Below, piece after piece: positions 38,301 through 50,660 of a stretch of DNA of 64,000 nt. The stretch comes from Eutreptiella sp. 'Long Island Sound 2002' (lineage: Eukaryota > Euglenozoa > Euglenophyceae > Eutreptiales > Eutreptiaceae). The DNA lies in assembly GCA_964036045.1 (NCBI GenBank), contig OZ038382.1:10592235-10656234 (forward strand), given 5' to 3'. The translations under genes and the position numbers were made by a program. The stretch's first letter is position 1, and each line of letters begins with the position of its first letter. Below the pieces are notes generated by a model, which was not told the DNA's origin, did no database searches, and saw nothing but the letters and a program-made list of their open reading frames with translations.

Positions 38301-39287
38301 GTTGGGATCCCTCAAACAGGGATGGGTCCTTGGAATGTGGGCAAAATGGCTACACAACTCCTGCCGTCGAGGGGATCCCCAGAAAGAGGGAGGAAATCAA
38401 AGTGGTTACATAACCCCTGCCATCATGGGGGCCGAATGTGGGCAAAATGGCAACATAACCCCTGCCGTCTTGGGGACCCCCAAAAAGGGGGGAGAAAATC
38501 AAAGAGGCTACATAACCCCTCCCATCTTGGGGGCCCAAATGTGGGAAGTGGCTACAAAACCTATGCTGGTGGTTATTGTTCCGATTGCGATGTCCTTCTA
38601 GGCACGAGGCTCTACTGGGTCGGGCATACATACCAGTCAAACGTCAAACCCTGGCTGTGCTTGCTCGCAGCTGGTCCCTCTCGACCACATGTCACTCAGG
38701 ACCTTTTGGGGGGGGGGGGGTGGCACAACGCCTTGGTGGTTGGCTGGTTGGGTGGTTGGGGGGGGGGGGGGTCGAAGGTCTTAGAACTCTAAATTCCATA
38801 CGTCAGTGTAATGCATCGCACTAGAGGATCAAGAATACAGGCTACCGCCACCAATCGTCTAACGCCTGGCTGCTGGCCTCACGTTGCAACCGCGCCATGC
38901 TCGGCTCAGGGGGTTGGAGCCATACCTTGCGATCACACTCAGCAGCCTGTTAGGAAACTGGTCCACATAGGCCTGTGCCAACGGGTGTGCCTGCTGCATG
39001 CGGTTCTCAAAGATATGCGGCATTTCATTGTATTCCCGGAACATCCACAACGACTTGCGGGACCACTGCCGGATACTGACCTTTCCGGGGGACATCCTGA
39101 GGCCGGCAATTTGTCGGCGGAGCGGCATGGAGAGCGGAGGACCCTGTGTCGCTATCCTGCTCACTGCCACTCTCCTACTTCCCGTCGCCATGCCTTCCAC
39201 ACTCGACCAGCTCTGCCTTTCATTCTCACCCTTCTCTCACTCCCACTCTGCCTGCCATGCTGCCTCTCACTCTGCCTCTGCCTCTCA

Positions 39288-39340
<53 letters not shown>

Positions 39341-42300
39341 GATGTGTCTCTCACTCTGCCTCTCACCCTCACTCTGTATGCCACTGGGCCTCTGAATCAC
39401 GCTGTGTGTGCCACGTTGTCTCTCATACCGCAGGTCAGACGCAACGACCAGGCTCACAAACCATGGGCATGCGCCAGGTGGGGAATTTTAGGAAGCCATA
39501 CATGCAACAGAGCAAGGCCGGGTACGCACTGCCCGATCCAGCGCAAATCAGCTTTCCCGTACATCAGCAGAAGGAGGAATGATTTACACAAACGCGATCC
39601 GTGCGAAGCGGCCTACAGTTTGACACAGCCCCTTGCGGGTCCTTTGGGTCGTCTTGCAGAAAAGAAATGGAAAGGATCAAAGCCCATAATGCAGCGTACA
39701 CCGAGGGGCACGGTGCTGCTGCATGGGCAATTGGACGGAGGTCCCATGATGAACCCAACATCCAAATATACTGCACACGGCAATGAAAGCCTTTGCTTCT
39801 TCAAGCTGAAAAAAACAGATACTTTTCACCCAGCATCATGCACCTGCCCACATTGCTTCAGAACCGCAGTATGATAAGGTTGCGGAGCGTGAGCAGTTGA
39901 CCCAAGCCCTTTTATGACGCGGTGTGCATGTCCTCTGCCATTAAGAGGGCCCACTCCCCCCCCGTTCGGGAAAGAATGTGGAGTCGAGCCGTGTGGACAG
40001 AAAATCGTGCCTCTGCCCGTGCTGTGGCATTTGCCAGGGTTAAGCAAAAGAGCGGAGAACCCCTCCGTCCGGCCCCGGCCTTTCCGCAACGTCCCCACCC
40101 TCTCTGACCCTTCTGTCCCCAGCCCTTTCCCAACGTCCCCACTTCCGGTTCCCCCCAGCCCATCAGAGAACATACTTCAGCTCGGCCCCATGTGCAAACA
40201 GCGTGACAATCATCAAATAGCAGAACACGAACGGGGCAGCAACCAAATTCAACATCCCCAGCCAGCGGATCTGCAGGATGATACACATTTGGCACCCGCA
40301 TTTGGGTACGTGTAATGGCATGCAAACAGCATGTGTACGGGTACAAACGCGCGCTGTACGCATGCACTGTCGGCACCTGCCTTATCTATGTTCACCTCCT
40401 AAACCTGTGGTGTGCCAGAGAAATACTTCGACGCAACTGCAGGGGGTTGCGGGGCGGTGCAAAAAGTGGCCGAAAATCGGTGGTCGCCCGTGCAAACCGA
40501 AAATACCCGAATTCCGAACCGCGAGACGTGGGTAGGGGGAGGAGGGGGCATGACTCTCGGTCACAGAGCAAGGGGATGTTTCCACAGCTAACAGCTAAAC
40601 GGCAAGGTCCACAAGTATCGTGGCCTCCTTTGCTCTATCACGGTCCATGGGAACGCATTACAGTACCCGGGTGGCATCGCGAAGATCAATTCTCCATCGC
40701 GAAACCTTCGGCGCCAGCACTATGGGGTCCAGTCATCCCTTGTCCACAGACCCACGCACTCACCCATAGCCTACCCCCACGGGGAGGTCATGTCTCAAGG
40801 GCCCACCCACCCACTCGATCCCAACCCCGTCCACGCCCCCTCTAGACTCTGGGGGCAGAGACCTTGATGGTGTGGGCCCGGTCGGCTTTTGTCTTCCGCG
40901 GAAAGGCCGGGAAAAGAGGTCGTCAGAGTCTCCGTTGCAGGTGCAGTGCCCTATGGCCTCCTCCAGTTTGTTCACTTGCCGGATAAATGTTTTACCCATC
41001 AAGTGGTCACTGGCAATGTACACTGGGCCTCCCCTCTGGATCCAGCACGCCACATACGGCCCATACTGGTCTCTCCTACTCCTTCGCTGACTGTTGGGCG
41101 GGTGGGTGAGGCCTCCGACCAGCGTCAGCTGGTTGTTTCCCGCGACACCGCAGATCGGCACACGATTTCCTCCGTGCATGTGTTCTTTGTTAGCAGTATT
41201 AGTCATCGTCCTGTGTGATGTACTTATGCAAAGCAAAATGTGTATTCAGGGAACATTCAGGTCAAGGAACTCTGACACAAGAATCCAGGTCCCATCCCTG
41301 TCCCTTGATCAATTCACAAATCTGGTGCAACCTGGCCCTAGACCCAAGGGCAGGCTTCTGGAAGTGGAGGAGCTTCCAATATGGCGTGTGAGGAGGAGTC
41401 ACAGGGGAGCCGCCTCCTCCTTCCCCCCCGCCCGTATTGTCCCCAGCACGAAGACAACGCCTGGGCATGATCCCCCCCCCAAAAGAGAATGCCGTGGGTG
41501 CTGTGCCGCCCTCACCCACGCGTCGGGTGGTGGTGGTGGGAACCAGGGCCAGGACGATCAGGACCACGCCACTGAGCACAAAGCCATGAAGCGACACTAT
41601 TCTAGCCGCTTGTGCGAAGACGAGGCGTGAAGCACACACTTTGAACTTCAACAAAGAGACGTCCGTTTCAAAGTCCTCGCTGCGCCAAAAAGCGTTTTTG
41701 TTGACCATAAAATTGAGTAAATACATTAAGTTCCAGTCCAAGCTGCGAGTGAAGCAGATGGGCATTCCGAAGATGCTGAAATCCAAAACCTGAGCGAAGT
41801 GTGAGCGGGTGCATAGCACTTGAGCTACAAAGCCCCGTCTTGCCCGTTCATCATGTTCTTCTCTATGGCCGGGGGGGGCGTATACATTGAGATGGAGAGA
41901 ATGGGCATTGAAACACAAGCACCAGCTAGCAACATAACATGGGGACCCAAAGCCGCCATTTACTCTCCCTTCGAGCGGGCGGGGGGGCGAGAAGCCGCGT
42001 AGAAGGTTCGTCGTCTTCGTGCACCCAAAGGAACACGTTGCCTCCCTACTCCCTTACCTTATACATCCCGGACGCCCCATGTGCGCTAGGTTCACACGTA
42101 GCTCACATGCACTAACCGATGAATGCCAACTCGGGGGGCACCCGATGAAGCAAAATCTGTGGCGCCATGTTGGAGGTCGTAGGCACGTGCACCAATGGTT
42201 GTGAATAGGAGACGCGTAATGCATCCCGGGTTCAAATCACTGTTGGTGATAGGTCAATTCGCGCATGAGCGTGTAACAGGCACACGCAGATGAGAAGGTG

Positions 42301-44495
42301 TTGTTGTTCGCCGGTCGGCTATTCGTGCGGTAGAGCTCCGCAATGGGGGGCGCTTGCTCACATTGGTGTGGCGATTTTGGGGCGGCTTGGTGTTGGTGCT
42401 AGGTTTTTGGCTAAAAGCTAGAAAAAATGATGTCCACTGTCCACAAGTGGTGATGGTGATTTTTGGTCAAAAATGGCGATATTTGATATTGAGAGCTTGT
42501 CAACCACCGCATCTTAGGTTCCCGAATGTTTGTGTAGACAAGATCATGCGTGATCCTCAAATCGTTGCGGTTCTTGGCCCGTTCGATCATGGCCCATTCG
42601 TACATATATTGTGTAGGAGCACGCTAAACACCACGAAAACAATTTGATGAGCCGCAACCACGACCCGTGATTCGAAGGTTTGAGGTCCGAATAGAAGGGC
42701 ACCCCTTTCTTGGGCTTCCCTCCGCATCGTCCCGCTCAAAGGGGCCACGTGGTTGCACCTCACAAAATGTCACGGGCATGCGTCGACACGGAGAGGACAT
42801 ACCTCCAAGTTGAACAGGGCAATCATATAATTCTCTATTCGCATGACTCTCATGACGGCCTTCAAATGGTCAATAAAACCAACGCGGCTTAGCGGCACCC
42901 GGGACTTTGGAGTGAGAAAAAGGTGATGGGAGAGTATGCGTCCACGTGGTCACGCACCCCTTCCCCTAGACTTGGGTGATTGCGGTAAGGCACGCCCCCA
43001 CCTCCGTTGGCATCGTATGGCTAATTGTAATGAGGGAAAGGCAAGCATCGAATTCGGACCCAGACACTCTCAAGGCGACTACAAAGCCAAAACGTGATTT
43101 TTGCGGAAAACGGATTGATGCGCCACAGGCTTGCCTCTCCATCCTAGGACCACCAACGCCTCGGGACCAATTCATTGGATCAGGTGTTCGCAATTATGGT
43201 GTTCATCGGGACGAGGAGATGCCCGGGCCGGTGATGGTGGCATGGAAATTTGCCTACATCACTTGCCATGAAAAGCCGATGGAAGATAGACCATGAGGAT
43301 CAAGTGCCGTTGGGCCCTAATTGGCCCCGTTGTATTGTCGAGGCACCCGTATAGGGCCCTGACACCAATCCTCCCCTCCTCCATCCCCCTACCCCAATCC
43401 CACCGTTGGAGGACTCCCATTAGGGAGCGGAAAGGCCAAAAACCGCGGACCACTTGGGTCACGCATTGTGTTCGGTGCGTGTGGCGGATACCAAGCCGTA
43501 GCAAAAGTTCACTTGCATCCAAACAAGCAAACTTTTCGTGCACGTATAATGCACGGCTCACATCGGCACATTCGGCCACCAACTTGGCTAGTTGCAGCTT
43601 CATGGTGACGCACGTCTGTACGTAAGTAAGTACGTCCGTACGCATGAGCAGTGCGGTCGCGACGTTGAGCCCGCTCGTGCAAGGAAGCAACGGCAACGCA
43701 ACACAAACATCCATGACCTGCAATTGAACCAGCCGATCCACAATTTGTCCCCATTGTATGGTGCACAACGATTCCTCTTCTACCCTCATGTAGCCGTAGA
43801 TTTGCTTCATCATTCTACAATCGTTGATGCTCGTTAGAAACTTTTGTATCACCACGGCGAAATACAGCAAGAATGTGCCCTCGACAACTAACAAAGAGAG
43901 ATATGAAGGTAATGCCTCAATCCCATTGTACGAAGGCATCGACTCAGGTTGGAGACCTAGGTAGCCTTACACAGACAAAGACATCCGGCGATGCGATACT
44001 TCAATCCCTTCGGGCCATCTTCATCGCGAATACACAAGCCCCCGGGGCCATCCTCACGAACACACAGGTGAGATATGCCACGTTTTGCCCTCGAGTTTGC
44101 GGTTGAATGGGAAACGAGTTGAAATGCATCTTCTCGGGGAAGGGACAACCTAACCAGAGCAAGCGGGCATTCCCCAAATCCTTGAGCGGTTGCGACCTCA
44201 CCAAATTTACGGTCTCACACGCCTCATTGTGGCAAGTCATCACCGCGTGCCAATCCACAAATAACGCCAAATATGTGGTGAAGGCAATTACAAATATTGT
44301 GCGGATAATCCTCAGTACGCCTTCCGTCAAAACGCAAACCATCCCCCGTGCATAGTAGTAGTTGTACACTTGGCCGAAGAATACATCCAGGTTGGAAATT
44401 TCACATAGAAGCTCTTGTGATTCTTCTCGCTCCACAAGGGTAATGTGCTCATCGGAGTCAAAGCGTCGAAATCCCGGGGCGCGCAATATGGGCAT
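30334..44495 (-). CDS. ATG9: Autophagy-related protein 9 (ATG9), multi-exon, incomplete
   Basis: ATG9 is the multi-pass lipid scramblase of the autophagy machinery; it cycles on small vesicles and seeds the phagophore. Eight minus-strand exons, in order, encode its conserved core: 44066-44495, 43634-43887, 41640-41789, 40176-40270, 38926-39096, 35597-35752, 33571-33730 and 30334-30397. Family signatures visible include FFGQVYNYYYARG, IQWGQIVDRLVQLQ, FTRSLDWNL, LGMLNLVAAPF, REYNEMPHIFENR, AQAYVDQFP, THYQPRKW and YTVDVDAVGKVC. Splice phases agree at the first-to-second junction and across the third to seventh exons. Missing are the residues after the MRTD end of the second exon, one exon between 33571 and 30397 (the SPxxTP / DFFRN part), and the C-terminal tail. 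Upstream, the gene faces UBE2D head-to-head. The identity is firm; the ends are not. Confidence 0.93.
30469..30660. mobile_element. AT-rich MITE-like element with terminal inverted repeats
   Basis: A 192-bp AT-rich island bounded by GGTAAAACTTAGTAAAA on the left and its near reverse complement TTTCACTAAGTTTCACC on the right. The core CTTAGTAAAA/TTTTACTAAG recurs inside. No open frame is present. Size, composition and inverted ends fit a non-autonomous DNA transposon. A clear target-site duplication is not evident (ACG(A/G) flanks both ends). It lies 70 bp upstream of an ATG9 exon, in its intron. Confidence 0.6.
32241..32302. repeat. (TG)n microsatellite
   Basis: Dinucleotide tract in an ATG9 intron, preceded by a short CA run so that it forms a small palindromic start. 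Confidence 0.95.
32566..32658. repeat. (GTGGGT)n hexanucleotide tract
   Basis: About fifteen copies of GTGGGT with occasional GTAGGT and GTTTCG variants, in an ATG9 intron. Confidence 0.93.
33262..33540. repeat. Minisatellite of GGCAGGTGTC units
   Basis: Repeated GGCAGGTGTCA decamers interspersed with AAATTTTTC-type spacers, about a dozen partial copies, in the ATG9 intron just downstream of exon 7. Confidence 0.85.
33571..33730 (-). CDS. ATG9: ATG9 exon 7
   Basis: Between ACTGCAG/T and TTCCAG/GTGCCG. It encodes MEKLVAQTHYQPRKW and RDDVLDLYRYRWSIFFQ, matching the family's HTHYMPxxW...LFxYRxxFLLEE region. Confidence 0.9.
35597..35752 (-). CDS. ATG9: ATG9 exon 6
   Basis: Between ACGTCGCAG/A and TTTGAG/GTATGA. 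It encodes FVVFVAGGFACVIIILSLM and a second hydrophobic stretch (WWLSIFTLVIVGGLSL), the next membrane pair of ATG9, in phase with both neighbours. Confidence 0.9.
36280..38095. repeat. Inverted pair of A/T-tract-phased short repeats
   Basis: At 36280-36420 runs of eight or more T or A recur about every 25-30 bp, separated by sequences like GGTGTCGGTTGTGCA. At 37930-38095 the complementary pattern (CCCAAAAAAA, GTGCATTCGAC, CGCAATCTACA) recurs. The two blocks are in opposite orientation 1.5 kb apart in one ATG9 intron. Confidence 0.6.
37368..37632. repeat. Perfect 70-bp direct repeat
   Basis: 37368-37437 and 37563-37632 are identical over 70 bp, offset by 195 bp. Each contains TTGGGGTGTTCCCCGCGATG and CACCCAAATG. 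A diverged relative in the opposite orientation may lie near 16815-16850. Confidence 0.92.
38335..38560. repeat. About 2.2 copies of a roughly 102-bp tandem unit
   Basis: Units begin GTGGGCAAAATGGC and each contains two half-repeats ending ACATAACCCCTGCC, followed by a GGGGATCCCC or GGGGGCCC block. Confidence 0.85.
38926..39096 (-). CDS. ATG9: ATG9 exon 5
   Basis: Encodes the best-conserved part of the family: SIRQWSRKSLWMFREYNEMP, then HIFENRM and AYVDQFPNRLL. The acceptor chosen is GCCTCAG/G; a second in-frame acceptor lies 21 bp downstream. The donor is GCAAG/GTATGG, phase 2. Confidence 0.93.
39280..39345. repeat. (CTCACT)n hexanucleotide tract
   Basis: About nine copies of CTCACT in the ATG9 intron upstream of exon 5 on the plus map, flanked by looser CTCT-rich repeats. 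Confidence 0.92.
40176..40270 (-). CDS. ATG9: ATG9 exon 4
   Basis: Between CATCCTGCAG/ATC and GAGCTGAA/GTATGT. It encodes IRWLGMLNLVAAPFVFCYL, a membrane segment with the conserved LGLLNL-x-x-x-PF pattern, and ends in phase 2. Confidence 0.9.
41640..41789 (-). CDS. ATG9: ATG9 exon 3
   Basis: Fifty codons between CGCTCAG/GTT and TTCAAA/GTGTGT. It contains FTRSLDWNLMYLL, matching the family's FLTKTLEWNL motif before a membrane segment. Confidence 0.88.
43634..43887 (-). CDS. ATG9: ATG9 exon 2
   Basis: Begins after TTTGTTAG/TT and completes the split codon of exon 1. It encodes a hydrophobic segment (FLLYFAVVIQKFL) and the SINDCRMMKQIYGYM - TIQWGQIVDRLVQLQ region, equivalent to the family's conserved W-x-x-V-x-x-L-x-x-LQ block. 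The 3' limit is approximate: several GT sites lie between 43634 and about 43600, and the usual NYLIAL-like residues are not visible. Confidence 0.8.
44066..44495 (-). CDS. ATG9: ATG9 exon 1 (first recognised)
   Basis: Starts at an ATG at 44495 (MPILRAPGFRRF), though a further upstream exon cannot be excluded. It contains NLDVFFGQVYNYYYARG and the first membrane helix around IIRTIFVIAFTTYLALFVDW, both diagnostic of the ATG9 family. It ends at ACCT/GTGTGT in phase 1. Confidence 0.88.
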
Positions 44496-44887
44496 CGTTC
44501 ACCCAAGTAGTGCAAACACCCTAAATCATCTTGAAACACTGTCCAAAGGCAGTAGTACATTTTGGCGAGGGCGACAGAAACCACACATGTGCACAGGCTT
44601 AGCACGGATCTATCTCTCTTGAGAATAGGACGCTGCGTGGTTGTCCGTTTGTTTGGTCATCCGCTTGCATATCGCGGCACAAGCCGTGGAAACACATTAA
44701 ATCATTTTCTGCGGTGATGTTGTGCTGAAAGTTCACCATTCATTTCCACCCTTGCGGAAATTCAACCATCCAGTCCTTTCCAAACTCAAATTTAGAACAA
44801 AGCCAAATTCCCAATTGAAATTGGGTGCCGGGGATCCCAGATTTGTCGCGCTGCCGCAACCCAAGTTTTTTGCGGTTCCCGCACAAC
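44496..44887. promoter_or_regulatory. Divergent promoter interval between ATG9 and UBE2D
   Basis: 392 bp separate the first recognised ATG9 codon (minus) from the UBE2D start codon (plus). No TATA box is obvious. If both 5' ends are correct, the interval must contain both promoters and 5' UTRs. An unseen ATG9 5' exon would move the boundary. Confidence 0.4.
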
Positions 44888-45639
<752 letters not shown>

Positions 45640-47064
45640 AAGGCTGATCTTTTTGCAGAGGCACAGGTGCAGGCACGAAGATGAAGATGCAGGGTACTTG
45701 CCATCGGGTTTATCCACACGTCGCACCCTGCAGTAGGCGGAGAGCGTAGTCACCCCAAACCTAATGCACACAAGGTAAAGCCTAAGTTCGCCCAGCGGTT
45801 CTTTTAGTCGTTGTTTGTTTCGATGGCCGCGTCCTCGCAGGTGGTTGACGGGCTGAACAGTGTTTAGTCAGATGTATAGTTGCCCGTGTATGACAGAATT
45901 AGCTGAAGGCTGAAGGTCTGAGTTGCGCAGCGTGTCCCGGAACCTTGTCCCGGACACGCTGCCGTGTGGCGTTTTACTTCGATTGCAAATCAGGACAAAA
46001 CAAACAAATCTTTTTTCCCCTCAGCTGTTGGTTTTTGTACTCGTGCTTAGCCTTTGCTGCAGCACGATAATCCGAACTACCATGCACAGATGACTCAACC
46101 AATGTGGTTCACGTTTGCTTGTTTCCAGCAAGAACAGATACTTTCCTTCAGGGAGTGCAGCACAAGACCAAAGTTGTCCAAGACTGCAGGTTGGGGTGGG
46201 TGAACCTGCATTGTATGCTTGTGCAACAGAGTGGGCACAGTGTAGCTACCCTTCTTCACTTGAGTGATGCATCATTCCCTGCTTCCTCAAATAGTTTCTG
46301 TATTGTCGTGTAAACTTTTCCCAAACAAAACGTCTGTCTCCGTGAGTGTTGCAAATATTTGCCATTTAAACCAGCTGCAGAAACCGCAGCTCAGCAAAAG
46401 TTTCAACATGCTGGCGCCCTCAACATATTCAAACTGCGCTTTCGGCCTTCCTGAGGACAGTGGGAAAAAAAACTCTTTTCTGTTTTAAATTTTGTTTTCT
46501 GTTTCCGCATAGGCTCTGCCGCAGTGGTGATTTTCTGTTTGGAGTTTGTGTTCAACACCTTATTTGTGCGTGTGTGTGTGTGTGTGAATTGTGTGCAATC
46601 TATAATTGGCCCAATTTTTTTTCCAGTGCCATTAGTAGTCTGGTTTAAAAAAAAAAAACACAAATCCTGACCTCACACCCCTGCTCACATCACTTTGCAT
46701 CCCTGTGAATTCCTCTGCTGTTACACAACCCCCTTTCCATAAGTGTGTGGTATGTGCCAGGGTTGCGTTGTTTTGTTTGGGCAGAGAAAGATTGCTGATA
46801 AAGTCTCGTCACCAACCAGATCACACGGTATGAAAACATGCTGTATCACATGTTGTTGTGACAATTTTGTCCAATCAGCGATGTTTGGCACAAAAATGCA
46901 TCAGGGCAACAAAGCACTCTGACACAGTCTGTGTGTCAAGATATCTATTTATCAAGGAATTTTTCCAGCTCATAAAAAACAAGGAAGAGTTGCTCAATTA
47001 TTGTGAAATCAAAAACCAATGATTTTTCCATGTGTGCATTTTCACATGGGGCCAAATGCATGCT
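45640..47064. other. Intergenic region between convergent genes
   Basis: Lower-GC sequence holding the 3' UTR of UBE2D and that of the unknown minus-strand gene ending at 47065. A short (GT)n run lies at about 46565-46585. No open frame of interest and no clear polyadenylation signal close to either stop. Confidence 0.5.
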
Positions 47065-50000
47065 TTAGGCAAGTTTGCAACCAGCATAAAAAATAACTGG
47101 CTGAGTCCGAATTTGAATCGAAAGATTGGTTATGACCATCTGCAGTGTTGCGGCCATGGTGCATTTTGAATAACTGTCAATGCCAAACCCGAATTTGACT
47201 GCACAGGAGCCAAAAGAATAGTGCATCAACCATTGAAGAAGATCGCAGGTGGCAAGGCGAGCACCCCGATCTTCGACAACAAGGCAACCCAAAAACATGC
47301 CATGGTGCCGATGGCCCAAAGGCGCAATGTGAATAACAATGTTTTCCCAGTGAATGCATGCACAATCGTCAATAGGGAAGCTGTAGTTGTCAACGAAATA
47401 TTCAATGTGGAGTGTAGACGTACCTGTGGTACATTGCCAAAAAAAGTGCTCAAAAGTGACATCAATTGAGAGTTAGCCTTTTTTTGTTTTGTTTGAAGGA
47501 ACAAGTAAACCGGTATACAGCCTTTTCCATCCACATTTTTAGTGTAGCTTTTAGATGACAACTTGGCAATCTTACCAACAACTACCTTTCGGGTTGCTTG
47601 AAATAAAAGCTATCATTTTGAAATGCAGGAATCCAAGGGAGTGTACAAAGCATGGATGTGCACAATATCACTAAGACATGCCGAGACTACCCGCAATATG
47701 GAGAAAGTTGCCGCAATGCCATACTACTAGTGAAGTGTGCGTCAGGCTATGCTGGCTTGTGGAGCAATGTGACAAGTGCTTCTGCATATTTGTAGGTGCC
47801 TGCATTCCGCGACTCATACACACCACTACTTTTCTCCTTTTCTCTAGACCTGAGTTTGGTTCAGCCCCCATCGTGGTCACAGCCACTCATGAAGCTACCC
47901 CCCCCACTGCCCCCATGCACCATTCCTCATGCGCCAGAAAAAACTTTTTTTGAAAAAAAATTGTTGTAGCAGCCCCAAGTTTTTCTCAGACCACAACAGC
48001 CAATTTATGCCATTTCTGATTTTAGGATGCACTGCAGATGAGTGTTTGTCAAAAGCAACCTACCCAAATCAACACCAAACATATACGAATTAGCAAAATT
48101 TGACTGTTCTGTGTTGTATGTTGCCATCTCCGTGCTCACCTCTGCAGCCAGGTGGGGCAATACGAATACACTTTTTCATGGGCACACAAGGTGAAGCAAG
48201 AGAGGCATGTTGTACCGTAGGTCGCATGGAGGGGTAAGTGTCTAACGAAGTGTTCATGAGCATAAATTGCTCACACATTGCAATGTCCCAAGCTCCATGA
48301 TATCATGTCACATGATGCGTAACATTACTTGTAGAACTTGCAATTTTTTTTTGCTTCATTGCAATTTTTGGGTTGCAACAATGTGGGTGCTAACTAAGGC
48401 CCCTTCGTGCGAAGGGAGAATATTCTGGTTTTTCTAAGTTGCCCAGGCTGTTGGTTGCTGCCACTGTTGGTCGCAGACCTTTATGCACGGTGAGAATGAC
48501 TCTTCACATTGCCCAAGCTGGCTGTGGTGGGCACAAAAAGGAGTTGAGTGCTCGCACTGCACATTGCTAACTGCTATGTATGGGTGTTTGCGGTGCTAGC
48601 CATGATCGAAATGGGGTGGTGCGAAAAGGCGGTGGACTACTTGTAAAGAGGTGCGTTGCATTCATGAATGGATGCAGATGCGATGCTATGCAAGACAAAG
48701 GGAGTGTGCAACACAATGGTAGCGTAGCTTAGGCAGATGCGACAACAATTAACTTATTTGTGCATGCACAACTTACAAAATGCTAAACAACGGACATTGT
48801 GCCAGGTAAAGTGCACTGGAAGATCTTACTTGCAAAACTTTGTCCGTTTGCAGTGAAGATGGTTGGAAGAAATGCAAAGTATCCTGTGTCTCACGCATAA
48901 CTGTCATGCAAGCAGCACTGAAGGTTGGGCATACAAAAGATGAAAAATTGTCACCTGGTGCTGTGGGCACAACAAACAATTAGTTACGGCGATCTACACA
49001 CTGAAAACGGATGAAATTGCGCCCCTTCTTGCCATAACTTGTCACACCGAGAATTTATAAAGGGAAGGGTACCCATGAAAAGATTGTAAAGTGTACATCA
49101 AAAGTACACCTGAGGGTGGTGCAAAAGATTACAACAATCGGCTTGTGTTCAAAGACTAGGTGCCAAATGTGCCGGTGCCCAAAGTGAAAGCTGAGAATAC
49201 TTATTACCGGAAGATTGTGATAATTTTTGATGTGTCCCGGGCACACATCAACTTGAAGATAGTGAAGTTTTGCAAAGGCTGAGGGCAGGACTTCTAATTC
49301 TGCTCCACCACCCCATCCATTGTGTGTAGCCTCTAGACAAAACAGTGTTGGAGAACCCTGAACAATAAATTCAAGATGGTTGAAAGTTTGTAGATGTCTC
49401 AGAACCCTTGTTAACAAGTGGAGGGTGGCAGCACAAGCCAAAGGTTCAAGCGGAGTGGGATGCGGTTGATATTGGGAAAGAGAATTGACTTGGTGACGGA
49501 GTCAGATGACATGGTGTCTAGCATGTGTTCACGCATTTGTTATGAAGTGCAATGAACATGTTTAGAAAAGAGGAATCAAGACGCCATGCATCGTACCATG
49601 TCAAAGGGTTGTGAGAAAAAAGGGTTACATGAATCCGTTGTGCTTTGTCCGGCTTTCTTCTCCGTTCTTTCATGATGCTAAACACCATCAAAAGAAAAGC
49701 CTTGGTACGTTGAAACAATTGTGTTGCTACTTTGTGCGCCTTATCTACATGGGGGCTAGAAGCGGCAAATGACCGGAAAAATAATTCGTCTTAATCAAAA
49801 CAATGCAAATGTTTGCAATAATAACTTGTATATTGTCTATCGAATTAACAGTACACAAATGGGTGGATTGAGCAAAATTACCGACACATCGGGAAAAAAG
49901 CACAACGTAGAGCACTCATAACTTCGGCCCACCGTGTTGGATTTGGAGCTAATCTTGATGAAAATTTTTGTGTATTTTCTCTTCGTCCGCTCAAAAATGC

Positions 50001-50616
50001 CGCCTCCTCAAAAATCCATAAAACAAATTGAATGCAAAAAAGCGTTCACTCAACATGATTTGCACCAAAAACTATTTGAAAATCAACTTTACAGCATGCA
50101 AAGATGTTGTTGCCCAACATGTGGACAATTGGCAACCTGCAGCCCCTAACAAGAGTTGGCAAAAAGCCAAAACAAAGCTACACATGCCCACCATAATCCC
50201 CATTGTAGCACAACCCCCACCCCCTTATGGACCAAAAGCAACCCAGTCACCTAGTTACAACCCTCCAGCCCCCCCCCCCATACCCAGAGATCTAGACCAA
50301 AAACCTGCTGTGCATCAACAAACTGTGGGTTTTTTCGTCATGATCTCGGTGGGCTTTTTGTATGCCCCTTTTGTTGTCTATTTCCACTTACCCCTACTAC
50401 TGGCGGAAAAGACAGCTCCGGGTCATTTATATGCCATTATATGCCATCTTGGGGATGAAAAAAAATATTGGAACTCTCCATTCAAATCTGCACATTTTGG
50501 GAAAAAACACATTAAAAGAGAACATTTTTCTGCCCTGTTCCCCTAACGTCAAAAAACATTTCCGGGTGCAACTGGCGCCCAAATTGGTTATTTCTGATTG
50601 TCAACCATTGGTATGC

Positions 50617-50660
<44 letters not shown>

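Noticed and set aside
42150-42240. tRNA-like sequence around GGGTTCAAATC
   Set aside because: It has a good B-box match, but no convincing A box or cloverleaf could be drawn.
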